This document shows positions 1 to 8,188 of a stretch of 64,000 nucleotides of DNA, piece by piece. The translations under genes and the position numbers were made by a program. This stretch comes from Desulfovibrio sp. JY (GTDB lineage: Bacteria; Desulfobacterota; Desulfovibrionia; Desulfovibrionales; Desulfovibrionaceae). A model generated the notes under the pieces. It was not told where the DNA came from. It did no database searches and saw nothing but the letters and a program-made list of their open reading frames with translations. The stretch covers positions 2,108,001-2,172,000 of the forward strand of contig CP082962.1 in assembly GCA_021730285.1 (NCBI GenBank), read 5' to 3'. Position 1 is the stretch's first letter. Every line of letters starts with the position of its first letter.

Positions 1-1330
1 AATAGCGGGCGCAGCCGGGACCGTCATGGGGCGGCGCGATGCCGAGGCCCCGGTAGAGCGCGGCGTAGCGTTCGGCCAGGAGCCCCCGGGCCTCGTTTTT
101 ATAGTCATGGGCTGCGGCGTCGAGGAGTTCGGCCAGGGAGAAAAAGACCATCATGGCCTGCTGGGGCGTGGACAGGCCGGCGGTGTGGTTTAGGGCCACG
201 GCCCGGCTGTCGGCCACCAGCCGGTCGATGAGCTTCAAGCCGTCCGGGTCGGTGGTGATGGAGGCGTAGCGTTGCCGCAGGGCCTTGCGCTTGGCTTCGG
301 GCAGGGCGGCGATCATGGGGTCGAGGGCGTTGTCCCGGGCGATGCCGATGACCCCGAGCCGCCAGCCGGTGCAGCCGAAATACTTGGAGTAGGAATAGAC
401 CAGGATGGTATTCCGGGGCGCCAGGGCGGCCAGGGAGGTGAAGCCGTCGACAAAGGTGCCATAGACGTCGTCGGTGAGGATGACGAGGTCCTTGCGCCGG
501 CTGGCCACGAGGTCGGCGATGCGCTCCAGGGATTCTCTTGAAAGGCTGATCGACGGCGGGTTGGACGGGTTGACCAGGAAAAACGCCTTGACCGCGGGAT
601 CGGCCAGTTTTTCCAGCTCGCCTTCCGGGAACTGCCAGCCGAGGCTTTCGTCCATGGCGATGCGCAGGCTGGTCAGCTCGTAGTCGGCCAGGGGCGGAAT
701 CTCGAGGTAGGGCGAAAAGATGGGCGTGGCGATGGCCAGGGTGTCGCCGGGCGTCAGCAGGCCGTTTTCCTTGAGCGTGTTGAAAAGGTAGCTGATGGCG
801 GCCGTGCCCCCCTCGGTAAGAAAGAAGTCCATGCCTCCGGCCGGGGGACGGCCGTCGAAGAGCGCGGCGTCGAGGTAGGCCCGGACGATTTTCTCGGTCA
901 GGGGCAGCACCCGGTCCGGACTTGGATAGTGGTCGCCCAGGATGGCGTCGGCCATCTCGTAGGCAAAGGCGTCGCCGTCGAGGCCGAGCCGGCCGGTGAC
1001 AAAGCGGTAGGCGTCGGTCAGAAACCGTGCGCCGTCCCGGTCGGCGTTGGCGGCGCAAAAAGCCAAAAGCCTTTGGCCGCAGCCCTGCCGTTCGGGGACG
1101 CCGGCCATGCCCGGCCGGGTCATCACGCGCCGGCCTTCCTCCAGGGCGAAGCCGCCGAAAAGGAAATAGGCTTCGCGCGGGGCAGTGGCGATCCAGTTGG
1201 GATTGCCCCGGCCGGCGTTGATCATCATCTTTTCGTGATTGGTTTTGGCCAGGTCGGCCAGCTTGTTTTTGAGCTCGAAGGGACTGAGATGCTCGTACCG
1301 TTTTTCTTCGGCGACCCGGTCGGCGGCCAT
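1..1330 (-). CDS. aspD: Aspartate 4-decarboxylase / aspartate aminotransferase, 3' end cut by window edge
   Basis: PLP-dependent fold-type I enzyme of the bifunctional aspartate transaminase/aspartate 4-decarboxylase family, which makes alanine and CO2 from aspartate in the cytoplasm. Reading right to left, the frame is open from an ATG at 1330 to position 1, giving 443 residues of a family that is usually about 530, so the C-terminus lies outside the window. Seen directly: an N-terminal FELKNKL segment and GRGNPNWIAT (residues 40-49) typical of this family, a TEGGTAAISYLF cofactor-phosphate segment near 172-183, NPSNPPS (254-260), DDVYGTF, and SYSKYFGCTGWRLG with the Schiff-base lysine near residue 316. 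The start is fixed by AAGGAGG seven bases upstream. The family call is confident; which of the two activities dominates cannot be read from sequence. Confidence 0.9.
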   Translation of the reverse strand, partial: MAADRVAEEKRYEHLSPFELKNKLADLAKTNHEKMMINAGRGNPNWIATAPREAYFLFGGFALEEGRRVMTRPGMAGVPERQGCGQRLLAFCAANADRDGARFLTDAYRFVTGRLGLDGDAFAYEMADAILGDHYPSPDRVLPLTEKIVRAYLDAALFDGRPPAGGMDFFLTEGGTAAISYLFNTLKENGLLTPGDTLAIATPIFSPYLEIPPLADYELTSLRIAMDESLGWQFPEGELEKLADPAVKAFFLVNPSNPPSISLSRESLERIADLVASRRKDLVILTDDVYGTFVDGFTSLAALAPRNTILVYSYSKYFGCTGWRLGVIGIARDNALDPMIAALPEAKRKALRQRYASITTDPDGLKLIDRLVADSRAVALNHTAGLSTPQQAMMVFFSLAELLDAAAHDYKNEARGLLAERYAALYRGLGIAPPHDGPGCARY

Positions 1331-1430
1331 GCGTGTCCTCCTTGGCGGTGTCGGAGAGGCGGGACCACGGCATGGTACGGCATGGCCGCGTTTCGGTAAA
1401 TCGCCTTGCCGGGAAACCGCTTTCCCGGCG

Positions 1431-1841
1431 TCAGCCCGTCGTCCCGTGTTCCCGGGCGAAGGCGGCGAAGCGCTGGTCGTCGTTGCGGATGTGGCCGACG
1501 AACCACTCCCCCAGGTATTCGAGCGTTTCCAGGGACAAGAGTCCCGGCCCCTCGCTGGTGCGCTGTTCCAGGTCCCGCGTCATGCTGCGGAAGGTGTCGT
1601 GCTGGCGGCGATGGTCCGCGAGATCCGGGTAGTCGTAGCCGGCCATGGTGGCCTCCTCGTCGGTAAAATGGCCGTCGGCATAGGCCCGCATGCCCTGGAA
1701 GGCGTCCAGCACGCCCTGCCGATGGTGCCCCGCCTGTATCTGCGCCCCCAGTTCGGAAAGCATGTCCAGAAACATCCGGTGTTGCTCGTCGATGGCGTCA
1801 AAGCCGGTCCTCAGGCTGTCGTCGAAGATGGTGGACTGCAT
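1431..1841 (-). CDS. Bacteriohemerythrin
   Basis: 136-residue single-domain hemerythrin, a cytoplasmic di-iron protein that binds O2 and is common in microaerophiles and sulfate reducers for oxygen storage, scavenging or delivery. All seven iron ligands are in place: H21 (in DEQH), H58 and E62 (GHFTDEE), H77 and H81 (HRRQH), H117 and D122 (GHIRNDD). The length equals the usual single domain, with no fused methyl-accepting or GGDEF domain, so this is the stand-alone form. It lies between the decarboxylase and the aldo/keto reductase genes on the same strand, with gaps of about 75-100 bases, so it may be an independent unit. Confidence 0.93.
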   Translation of the reverse strand: MQSTIFDDSLRTGFDAIDEQHRMFLDMLSELGAQIQAGHHRQGVLDAFQGMRAYADGHFTDEEATMAGYDYPDLADHRRQHDTFRSMTRDLEQRTSEGPGLLSLETLEYLGEWFVGHIRNDDQRFAAFAREHGTTG

Positions 1842-1915
1842 GGAGAATTCTCATCCTTCAAGGTGGTGGGACAGGCCGCCTCGAAGCCCGGGGCGGCCTG
1901 CCGGCGAACCGGGGA

Positions 1916-2896
1916 TTATTCCGGCGGGGCCATGAACTGCGGGCCGACGGGGTCGGTCACGTGTTCGGCCAGGATACGGTTAACGGCCTCGAAATCGGCG
2001 GCCGTGAGCGCAAAGTCGAAGATGTCGCCGATGGGGGCCATCTGGGCCGGACGGCGGCCGCCCCACAGGGCCACCTCGACGCCCTGGTCGAGGACCCAGC
2101 GCACGGCGAAGGGGAGCAGTTCCTTGCCGTGGCGCTCCTTGGCCCAGGCGGCCAGGGCCCCGGCCGCACCGAGATATTGCCCGAACCGGGGCATGGCGAA
2201 TTTGGGGTCGAACCGGCGCAGGTCGTCGCCGGTAAATTCCCGATCCGGCCCCATGGTCCCGGACAAAAGCCCCCGGCAAAGCGCCCCGTAGGTCATGAGC
2301 GCCACGTCGTGCCGCTTGCAGTAGGGCAGGATGGCGGTTTCCATATCCCGCTCGAACAGGTTGTAGGGCGGCTGGCAAAACGACAACCTGGCCCGGCCGC
2401 GGAAGGCTTCCATCTGGGCCGGGTCGTAGTTGCTGACCCCGAGGCAGCGCACCTTGCCCGACAGCCGCAGCCGCTCCAAGGCGGCCGCCGTTTCCTCGAA
2501 GGGCACCTTGCCGTCCGGCCAGTGCACGAAATAGATGTCGATGGTCTCGACGCCAAGCCGGCGAAGCGAATCCTCGACCTCGGCCTCGATGCGGGCGGGG
2601 CTGGCGTCGCGGCTGACCTGCCCGTCCTTCCAGGCCAGGGCGACCTTGGTCGAGATATGCACCCGATCGCGGCGGCCGTATTCCTTGAGGGCCTTGCCCA
2701 CGATCTCCTCGGACCGGCCGAAGCCGTAGACCGGGGCGGTGTCGATCAGGGTGACCCCGGCGTCCAGGGCGGCGTGGATGGTGGCGATGCCCTCCCGCTC
2801 GTCGCTGCCGCCCCACATCCAGCCGCCGATGGCCCAGGTGCCGAGCGCCACCCGGGAAACCGTCAGATCCGTATCCGGAATGTGTACGTATTCCAT
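1916..2896 (-). CDS. Aldo/keto reductase
   Basis: 326-residue cytoplasmic NAD(P)H-dependent reductase of the aldo/keto reductase superfamily (TIM barrel). The catalytic tetrad is visible: D52 and Y57 (IDTAPVYGFG), K84 (STKVAL) and H125 (FVHWPDG). The cofactor-side motif GVSNYDP follows near residues 146-152. The start ATG at 2896 is preceded by CAGGAG, better than an upstream in-frame ATG that would read through the palindromic repeat at 2917-2970. The substrate cannot be told from sequence. The gene lies downstream of the superoxide reductase gene on the same strand but is separated from it by a paired repeat, so co-transcription is uncertain. Confidence 0.88.
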   Translation of the reverse strand: MEYVHIPDTDLTVSRVALGTWAIGGWMWGGSDEREGIATIHAALDAGVTLIDTAPVYGFGRSEEIVGKALKEYGRRDRVHISTKVALAWKDGQVSRDASPARIEAEVEDSLRRLGVETIDIYFVHWPDGKVPFEETAAALERLRLSGKVRCLGVSNYDPAQMEAFRGRARLSFCQPPYNLFERDMETAILPYCKRHDVALMTYGALCRGLLSGTMGPDREFTGDDLRRFDPKFAMPRFGQYLGAAGALAAWAKERHGKELLPFAVRWVLDQGVEVALWGGRRPAQMAPIGDIFDFALTAADFEAVNRILAEHVTDPVGPQFMAPPE

Positions 2897-2916
2897 GGCG
2901 ATACTCCTGTCAGGTC

Positions 2917-3086
2917 GAGCGAGGGGAAACCCTTTCAACGGGTTCTCTCCTCTCACGCTCTCCCTTTCCTCGATATCATGCCGTTATGGGTGTTGTACGG
3001 GTAATGGTAATCGGCTGTTACTATTAAGAGTCTTTGGAAAGGGGGCCTGGGGGAAGAACCTTTCTGCAAGAAAGGTTTTCCCCCAG
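2917..3086. repeat. Paired palindromic repeat, A then B (BIME-like copy 1, diverged)
   Basis: The class A hairpin (2919-2956, diverged stem) is followed by CTCTCCCTTTCCT, an AT-richer spacer, then GTCTTTGGAAAGGGGG and the class B hairpin at 3047-3086 (stem from CTGGGGGAAGAACC, loop GCA). The same order and flanks recur at 22561-22722 and 39056-39216. It sits between the end of the superoxide reductase gene and the start of the aldo/keto reductase gene, so B could act as a terminator for the former. Confidence 0.8.
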
Positions 3087-3103
3087 ACGGTCTTCAATAG
3101 GCC

Positions 3104-3496
3104 CTAGGCCAGGCTGATGGCCTGGGAGGCTTCCCACAGGCCATGGATGTTGCAGAAGGCGGCGGCGGTCAGGGTGCCGGGGGCGGTGGTCTTCATGGAG
3201 AAGGTCACGCCGTGGAAGGTGTGGACGGGGCCGGTGTTGGGCCCCTCGACCGCCTCGCCGTGGGCGGTGAACTCGAAGCTGCCCACCTCGTAGGCGAATT
3301 TTCCGCCTTCGGGCTTGAAATAGACCCTGATCCAGCGGATGTGGTGTTCGGTGGTGTTGGGGTGGGCGATTTCCTTGCCCAGGGAGACGCGCACGTCGAA
3401 AAAGCCGTCCGCCGGGACCTTGGCCGGGCATTCGATCACCGGGACGTGCTTTTCCTTTTTCCAGTCAGCCGTTTGAAACAGATCGACCATACTCAT
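3104..3496 (-). CDS. Class II superoxide reductase (neelaredoxin/desulfoferrodoxin C-terminal type)
   Basis: 130-residue non-haem iron protein that reduces superoxide to hydrogen peroxide without releasing O2, a hallmark of anaerobes such as Desulfovibrio. The iron centre ligands can be read: H17 (EKHVPVIE), H45 (AHPNTTEHH), H51, C115 and H118 (CNIHGLWE). The rubredoxin-like N-terminal desulforedoxin domain of class I enzymes is absent; the protein starts directly with the SOR fold, hence class II. The start at 3496 follows GAGGTG; an upstream ATG would add a basic Cys-rich stretch with no family match. K16 before H17 is the lysine usually credited with guiding superoxide. Confidence 0.93.
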   Translation of the reverse strand: MSMVDLFQTADWKKEKHVPVIECPAKVPADGFFDVRVSLGKEIAHPNTTEHHIRWIRVYFKPEGGKFAYEVGSFEFTAHGEAVEGPNTGPVHTFHGVTFSMKTTAPGTLTAAAFCNIHGLWEASQAISLA

Positions 3497-3565
3497 GCTG
3501 CACCTCGCAGTGGTTTGGCGGCATGGTAAACACCTTTGGCCGTGGTTTGGCAAGCCCGGATGCGT

Positions 3566-4165
3566 TTAGCGGGGTATGTAGCCGTGATCCGCGCCGGTCG
3601 GGCCTTTTTTGCGGGCGGACGCGGGATGGCGCTCCTGCCAGCAGGCGCGTTCGGCTTCGAGCAGCCCCCAGTTCGTGAGCTTGATGGTGTTGCCGGCGCC
3701 GGTTTCCGGGTCCTCGCCCTCGACATGCTGTACGATCAGGCTGACCGGGCGGGTCCAGGGATCGATATAGCCCCACTTGTTGCCCATGATCCGGCCGTCG
3801 AGCTCGCCCTTGTATTCGGTCGGGTCGCCGTAGCGTGAAAGCAGCTCGCCGCTGATGCGGCGGAAGAAATCCAGGCTGCCGTCCCGGTAGCGGGCCTTGA
3901 TCCTGGCCACCCGCCCCGGCGCGGCGCAGGTGCCGACCAGGACGTAGCCCGAGGAGAAGTACTTGTCGGGCTTGAGCGGAATGCGGCGCATCCAGGGGGC
4001 GTTTTGGACCGGGCGCTCCCGGGCGAGGGTGAGGCGGCCCCTGTAGCTTTTGGCCGCGTCGCCAAGGGTGATGCCGGCCAGGTTGGACGGCGTTTCGGCC
4101 CGGGCGGCGGTCGGCGCGGCCAAAAGCAGCAGGGCGAAAAGGACGAAGGCGCGGCAACGAAACAT
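3566..4165 (-). CDS. Secreted protein of unknown function
   Basis: 199 residues with a clear Sec signal peptide (MFRCRAFVLFALLLLAAPTAARA, cleavage after ARA near residue 23). The mature part is mixed alpha/beta in character, with GITLGDAAKSYRG, an aromatic GNKWGYIDPWTRP segment, one conserved-looking Cys in GTCAAPG and a second near the C-terminus. I do not recognise a named domain. The phrase LAGITLGDAAKSYRGRL resembles the opening of periplasmic proteins that begin with a 'GI.LG' motif, but that is only an impression. The start is set by AAGGAG 11 bases upstream of ATG 4165. It lies downstream of a small membrane protein and the chemoreceptor on the same strand. Confidence 0.7.
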   Translation of the reverse strand: MFRCRAFVLFALLLLAAPTAARAETPSNLAGITLGDAAKSYRGRLTLARERPVQNAPWMRRIPLKPDKYFSSGYVLVGTCAAPGRVARIKARYRDGSLDFFRRISGELLSRYGDPTEYKGELDGRIMGNKWGYIDPWTRPVSLIVQHVEGEDPETGAGNTIKLTNWGLLEAERACWQERHPASARKKGPTGADHGYIPR

Positions 4166-4247
4166 GGCGGACTCCTTGGGGGCGCGGCACGGGCATGGCG
4201 TCAAGGCCGATCCGGGCACCGGGCCGTGGCGGGGCGATCCCTCGCGG

Positions 4248-4442
4248 TTAGTGCTTGTTGCTGAAGCGGGTCCTGTCGTGGATGCCCCGGCGGTTGATCT
4301 CTCGGGCCTTGAACGCGTCGAAGTCGAATTTCCCCGGGGCGATGATGTCATGGCGCTTGCGTACGCTTTGGCGGATGAAAAACCATAAGCATATGCTGAG
4401 AATCAGGAAGAGCAAGGCGAAAACAAGAATTGTCTCCAACAT
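4248..4442 (-). CDS. Small single-pass membrane protein
   Basis: 64 residues: one hydrophobic helix (residues 4-22, LETILVFALLFLILSICLWF) followed by a short basic/acidic cytoplasmic tail (RKRHDIIAPGKFDFDAFKARE). The composition is typical of real small inner-membrane proteins. The ribosome site is weak (CAGG about 14 bases upstream), so the start is uncertain. Nothing indicates a function; it lies just downstream of the chemoreceptor gene. Confidence 0.55.
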   Translation of the reverse strand: MLETILVFALLFLILSICLWFFIRQSVRKRHDIIAPGKFDFDAFKAREINRRGIHDRTRFSNKH

Positions 4443-4473
4443 GGGGTCGTCATAGCCTGAAAGAAAGCGAGTG

Positions 4474-6012
4474 TCATCCGGCGGCGTCGACTTCGGTGAA
4501 AAGCGCTTCCAGGTCGGTCGCCACCCGGGCCAGATCGGCTACGGCCCGGGCCGAGGCCTCCATGGCCTGGCTGGTGTCGGCGGCCGCGCCGGCGATTTCC
4601 CCGCCATGGCGGCCGGCCTCGTCGCCGGCGGCGGTCTGCGATGCGGCCGCCCCGGCAATGGCCCGCACATGGGCCGAGGTCGTATCCGCCAGCTCCAGGA
4701 TGGCGCCCAGGGCCGTCCCGGCCTCACCGGCGATGCCGGTGGTCTCCGCGACCAGGGCCACGGCCTCGCCGGTGACCCGGTTGTTGGTCTCGGCGCTGTC
4801 GCGGATGGCCGTGACGTTGCGTCCGACCTCCTTGGTCGCGGCCATGGTCTTTTCGGCCAGCTTCCTGACCTCGTCGGCCACCACGGCGAAGCCCCGGCCC
4901 GATTCGCCGGCCCGGGCCGCCTCGATGGCGGCATTGAGCGCCAGCAGGTTGGTCTGGTCGGCGATGTCGGAAATGACGTCCAGGATGCCGCCGACCTCCT
5001 TGGCCTGGCCGGAGAGGGTCGCCATGTGCCCGCCGAGGTCGCCGGCCTTTTGGGACAGCTGTTTCATGCCCGAAAGCACCCTGGCCATGACGTTCGCCGC
5101 CCCGGCCGCCTGCTGGCGCGTCTGGTTGGCCACGGTGTCGGTCTGGCCGGCCTGTTCGGCGATGTCGCGGGAAGAGCGGCCGAGCTGTTCCACGGCCTCG
5201 CCCACCCGCTCCAGGCGCTCGCGCTGGTCCCGGGCCGCCCGGCTGGCCTGTTCGACCTGCGCGGCCAGGGTCTTGGCCGTCCCCGCCAGGTCGCCGGCCA
5301 GTTCTCCGGCCTTGGCCGCCCGCGCCGTCGTACGCTCGTTTTGCCGGCAAAGCGTGTCCTCCTTGGTCCGCAGCTCGGTGACGTCGAGGTAGAGACACAG
5401 CCCGCCGATGACCGTTCCGGCCGCGTCCTTGAGGGGAAAGACGTTGTAGAAGACGTTGCGCCGGCCGCCCTTGTGCCCGGTGATGGTCACCTCCTTGTTG
5501 GAGAAGACCATGTCCTGGCGCATGGCCTTGCCGACCACGGTTTCGCGGCCTGTTTCGTTGTAAAAGACCTCGGCCAGGGTGCGTCCGGTCTGGCTCGACG
5601 GCGGCGCGTCGATCTCCAGCATGCGCATGGTCGCTTCGTTGGTGTAAAGCGTGCGCTCGTCCGGATCGACGAGCAGGAAGGGGATGGGCAGGCCGCTCGT
5701 GATGCCGTTTAAAAAGCCCCGCGTGGTGCGCGAGGACTGGGCCAGGGCGGCGACCACCCCGGCCAGTTCGGGGGGCGCGTCGTCGCCGGCGGGCGTGTGC
5801 CCGGCCTCGATGTCGGCAAGGACCCGGCCCAGGCCTTCCAGGGTCTTGCGCCGTCCCAGGGCGGCGGCGATCCCCCCGGCAACGGCCACGGCGGCCGGGA
5901 ACACCCCGCCGAGCAGGGCCGCCCCGGGCGCGTCCAAAAGCCAGCCGGCCAAAACGGCCAGGAGCAGGGAACAGGCCACGCCGCCAAAAAACAACCACAG
6001 CCGTCCGGACAT
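4474..6012 (-). CDS. Methyl-accepting chemotaxis protein with PAS domain
   Basis: 512 residues. Two N-terminal membrane helices (about 5-25 and 31-52) with almost no periplasmic loop, a short linker, a PAS domain at about 100-215 ([32 protein letters not shown]), then a long signalling coiled coil. The kinase-control hairpin tip is intact: [20 protein letters not shown] followed by [19 protein letters not shown]. With no extracellular sensor, the PAS domain probably senses a cytoplasmic or redox ligand, as in aerotaxis-type receptors (inference). It should act with CheA/CheW at the membrane. No cofactor-binding residue can be assigned. The start follows AGGGGG. Confidence 0.92.
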   Translation of the reverse strand: MSGRLWLFFGGVACSLLLAVLAGWLLDAPGAALLGGVFPAAVAVAGGIAAALGRRKTLEGLGRVLADIEAGHTPAGDDAPPELAGVVAALAQSSRTTRGFLNGITSGLPIPFLLVDPDERTLYTNEATMRMLEIDAPPSSQTGRTLAEVFYNETGRETVVGKAMRQDMVFSNKEVTITGHKGGRRNVFYNVFPLKDAAGTVIGGLCLYLDVTELRTKEDTLCRQNERTTARAAKAGELAGDLAGTAKTLAAQVEQASRAARDQRERLERVGEAVEQLGRSSRDIAEQAGQTDTVANQTRQQAAGAANVMARVLSGMKQLSQKAGDLGGHMATLSGQAKEVGGILDVISDIADQTNLLALNAAIEAARAGESGRGFAVVADEVRKLAEKTMAATKEVGRNVTAIRDSAETNNRVTGEAVALVAETTGIAGEAGTALGAILELADTTSAHVRAIAGAAASQTAAGDEAGRHGGEIAGAAADTSQAMEASARAVADLARVATDLEALFTEVDAAG

Positions 6013-6093
6013 GTTTTCCCCCTCGCCTGAAGGTCAGGCCCAGCCAACAGTTCGTCCCGATCGCGCACGCCGTCTCGCGCCGCCCCGCGTCCG

Positions 6094-6510
6094 TCAGTTC
6101 ATACGCAGCATGCGGTGCGGCCCGCCGGTGGTGGTCATCTGCCACACCAGGCCGTCTTTGACGAAATAACGCGAGCCGTCGTACTCCGCCGTGACCGAGT
6201 CGCCGTTGATGACGGCCCCGGTCCAATCCTTGAACGTCGCCAGGCTCTTGCCGTCCATCACGTAGTACAGCATGGCGTAGCCGCTGCCTTCCTTCACCAG
6301 ACAGAATTCGTACTTGTTGGGCCGGTTGTACTCGCTGGGCCGGCTCCTGACGTAGCAGCCGACAAGCAGCGGGTTGGGGGCTTTTTCGACCCTGGCGTAC
6401 ACCGACGGTTTCCCGGAGGCGTCCTTGGGACCGATGGCGTTGAGGCCGTTGCAGGCGCAAAGGCACAGGGTTAGGGCCGCGATGCAGGCGATGCCGGTGA
6501 TGCGACGCAT
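6094..6510 (-). CDS. Putative lipoprotein, unknown function
   Basis: 138 residues with a lipoprotein signal peptide: MRRITGIACIAALTLCLCAC, the lipobox LCAC placing the lipidated cysteine at residue 20. The mature part has several aromatics and a repeated K-Y/F-x-V pattern (YFVKDGLVWQM), suggesting a small beta-rich domain. No named family recognised. Position +2 after the Cys is N, so outer-membrane sorting is possible. It is followed on the same strand by the chemoreceptor gene about 80 bases on; no functional link is evident. Confidence 0.65.
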   Translation of the reverse strand: MRRITGIACIAALTLCLCACNGLNAIGPKDASGKPSVYARVEKAPNPLLVGCYVRSRPSEYNRPNKYEFCLVKEGSGYAMLYYVMDGKSLATFKDWTGAVINGDSVTAEYDGSRYFVKDGLVWQMTTTGGPHRMLRMN

Positions 6511-6756
6511 GGGTTGTCTCCCGGGTTATGGGTTGGTTTTATTTTCTATGTTTTTTCCCCGACAGAGTAAACCGTCACGGATGCGCTTTGTGCCGTGATG
6601 GCCGCCGTACAGGCGCATGGTCTCCCGGTCATCTCGCAGCGATCATTTTTGGTGATATTGGAAACAACTGCGGCCGGGGGTTGCCGGCGCATGGCAAAAT
6701 GCCGTATCCCGACAATAGGCCCTTTATCCTCGCAGAGTAGAAACAAGGAGTTGCGC

Positions 6757-7941
6757 ATGCCCCCGAGCCGACGTCGCATCCCGTTCCTGCGTTTTGCCTG
6801 TCTGTTGCCGGCGGTGTTGGGTCTTTTATTGCTTTGGGGCTGCGGCAACGGGGATGCCGACAAGGAGAAGGCCGCCGCGTCGCCGCCCGTGGCCGTCATG
6901 GTCGCGGCCCAAAAGCCGGTCGTGGCCGACGTGCCGGTTTACGCCGAATATGTGGGACGGCTGGCGGCCAAGGAGAACGTGGATATCCGGGCCCGGGTGG
7001 AGGGCTATCTCAAGGAGCGGCTTTTCACCGAAGGCTCCGTGGTGAAAAAGGGGGACCTGCTTTTCGTCATCGAGCCCCGCCAGTACCAGGAGAGCCTGCA
7101 AAAGGCCCGGGCCGAGCTGGCCCGCCAGCAGACGCTTTTGTCCAGGGCGCAGGTCGATTTCACGCGCTTCGAGAAGCTTTACAAGCAGGGCGCGGTCAGC
7201 CGCGATGAATACGACACCAAGCTCACCCGCCAGCACGAACTCGAAGCGGGCGTGACGAGCGCCAAAAGCGCCGTGGAAACGGCCGAGCGCGACCTCGGCT
7301 ACACCCGGATAAGCGCCCCCATCACCGGGCGCATCGGCAAGGCCTTCGTCAATGTCGGCAACCTGGTCGGCAAGGGCGACAACACGCTTCTGGCCGAGAT
7401 TTCCTCCACCGATCCCATCTATGTCGATTTCTCCATCAGCGAGCGCGACTACCTGGAACTGGTCAAGGCCATGCAGGCCGGCAACGGCGGCAAGGCCCAG
7501 GACTTTCCGCTGACCCTCATCCTGGCCGACGATTCGACCTATCCGCTGCCCGGCGAGGCGGATATGGCCGAGCGGGCCGTGGACGCCAAGACCGGGACGC
7601 TCGGCGTGCGCGGCGTGTTCCCCAACCCGGACGGCATCCTGAAGCCCGGGCAGTTCGGCAAGGTCCGGGTGCTTCTGGAAAACAGAAAGGGCGCCTTGCT
7701 CGTGCCCCAGCGGGCCATTTTCGACGTCCAGGGCAGCAAGTCGGTCTACGTGGTCGGCCCGGAAAACAAGATCGAGGCCAAGGCCGTGACCCTCGGCGGC
7801 AGCCAGAACGGCTCCTTCGTCATCGACTCGGGCCTGACCCCGGACGATATGGTGGTGGTCGAAGGCATAACCAAGGTGCGCCCCGGCGCCGTCGTCAAGG
7901 TCGCGCCGCCGTTGGCGAAGGAGGGGGGAGGAAAAGAATAA
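6757..7941 (+). CDS. RND efflux periplasmic adaptor (membrane fusion protein), AcrA/MexA type
   Basis: 394-residue lipoprotein (lipobox LLWGC, lipidated Cys near residue 29) that links an RND pump to an outer-membrane channel. The domains run in the usual order: beta-barrel strand, lipoyl half-motif (GRLAAKENVDIRARVEGYL), alpha-helical hairpin (about 100-170, KARAELARQQTLLSRAQVD), second lipoyl half (ISAPITGRIGKAFVNVGNLV), beta-barrel and membrane-proximal domain ending in VVVEGITKVRPGAVVKV. AAGGAG six bases before ATG 6757 fixes the start. It pairs with the pump gene at 8189; the 247-base gap holds a palindromic repeat. No outer-membrane TolC-type gene and no TetR/MarR regulator is present in the window. 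Confidence 0.95.
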   Translation: MPPSRRRIPFLRFACLLPAVLGLLLLWGCGNGDADKEKAAASPPVAVMVAAQKPVVADVPVYAEYVGRLAAKENVDIRARVEGYLKERLFTEGSVVKKGDLLFVIEPRQYQESLQKARAELARQQTLLSRAQVDFTRFEKLYKQGAVSRDEYDTKLTRQHELEAGVTSAKSAVETAERDLGYTRISAPITGRIGKAFVNVGNLVGKGDNTLLAEISSTDPIYVDFSISERDYLELVKAMQAGNGGKAQDFPLTLILADDSTYPLPGEADMAERAVDAKTGTLGVRGVFPNPDGILKPGQFGKVRVLLENRKGALLVPQRAIFDVQGSKSVYVVGPENKIEAKAVTLGGSQNGSFVIDSGLTPDDMVVVEGITKVRPGAVVKVAPPLAKEGGGKE

Positions 7942-7945
7942 GGAA

Positions 7946-8013
7946 CCGGGGGAGGGAACCCTTTTTTGAAAAAAAGGGTTCCCTCCCCCGGACCCCCACC
8001 CTCCCCAAAAACT
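7946..8013. repeat. Class B palindromic repeat inside the efflux operon
   Basis: Strong hairpin 7946-7991 (stem CCGGGGGAGGGAACCC, loop TTTTTTGAAAAAA), followed by the conserved flank GACCCCCACCCTCCCCAAAAACTTTT. It is nearly identical to 26085-26157. The stem can only reduce or modulate read-through between the adaptor and pump genes. Confidence 0.8.
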
Positions 8014-8188
8014 TTTCAAGGGGAATGTGCCGGGCGCGATTGGTAGGGCATGGAAGGGAAGAGGCGGTGGCTGCTTGTAAAAGCATGGGGCGTATGGCCT
8101 GGGCCGGGGAGAGGGGGGCGCGGGCGTACCCCTCTCCCCGGCCAAACGGAAGTCGACGGGAACGCAAGCCTGAGGGGGGCGAACGGTC

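Noticed and set aside
4724-6466. Long minus-strand frame over the chemoreceptor
   Set aside because: Arg/Pro-rich shadow of the real gene at 4474-6012, with no start or domain.
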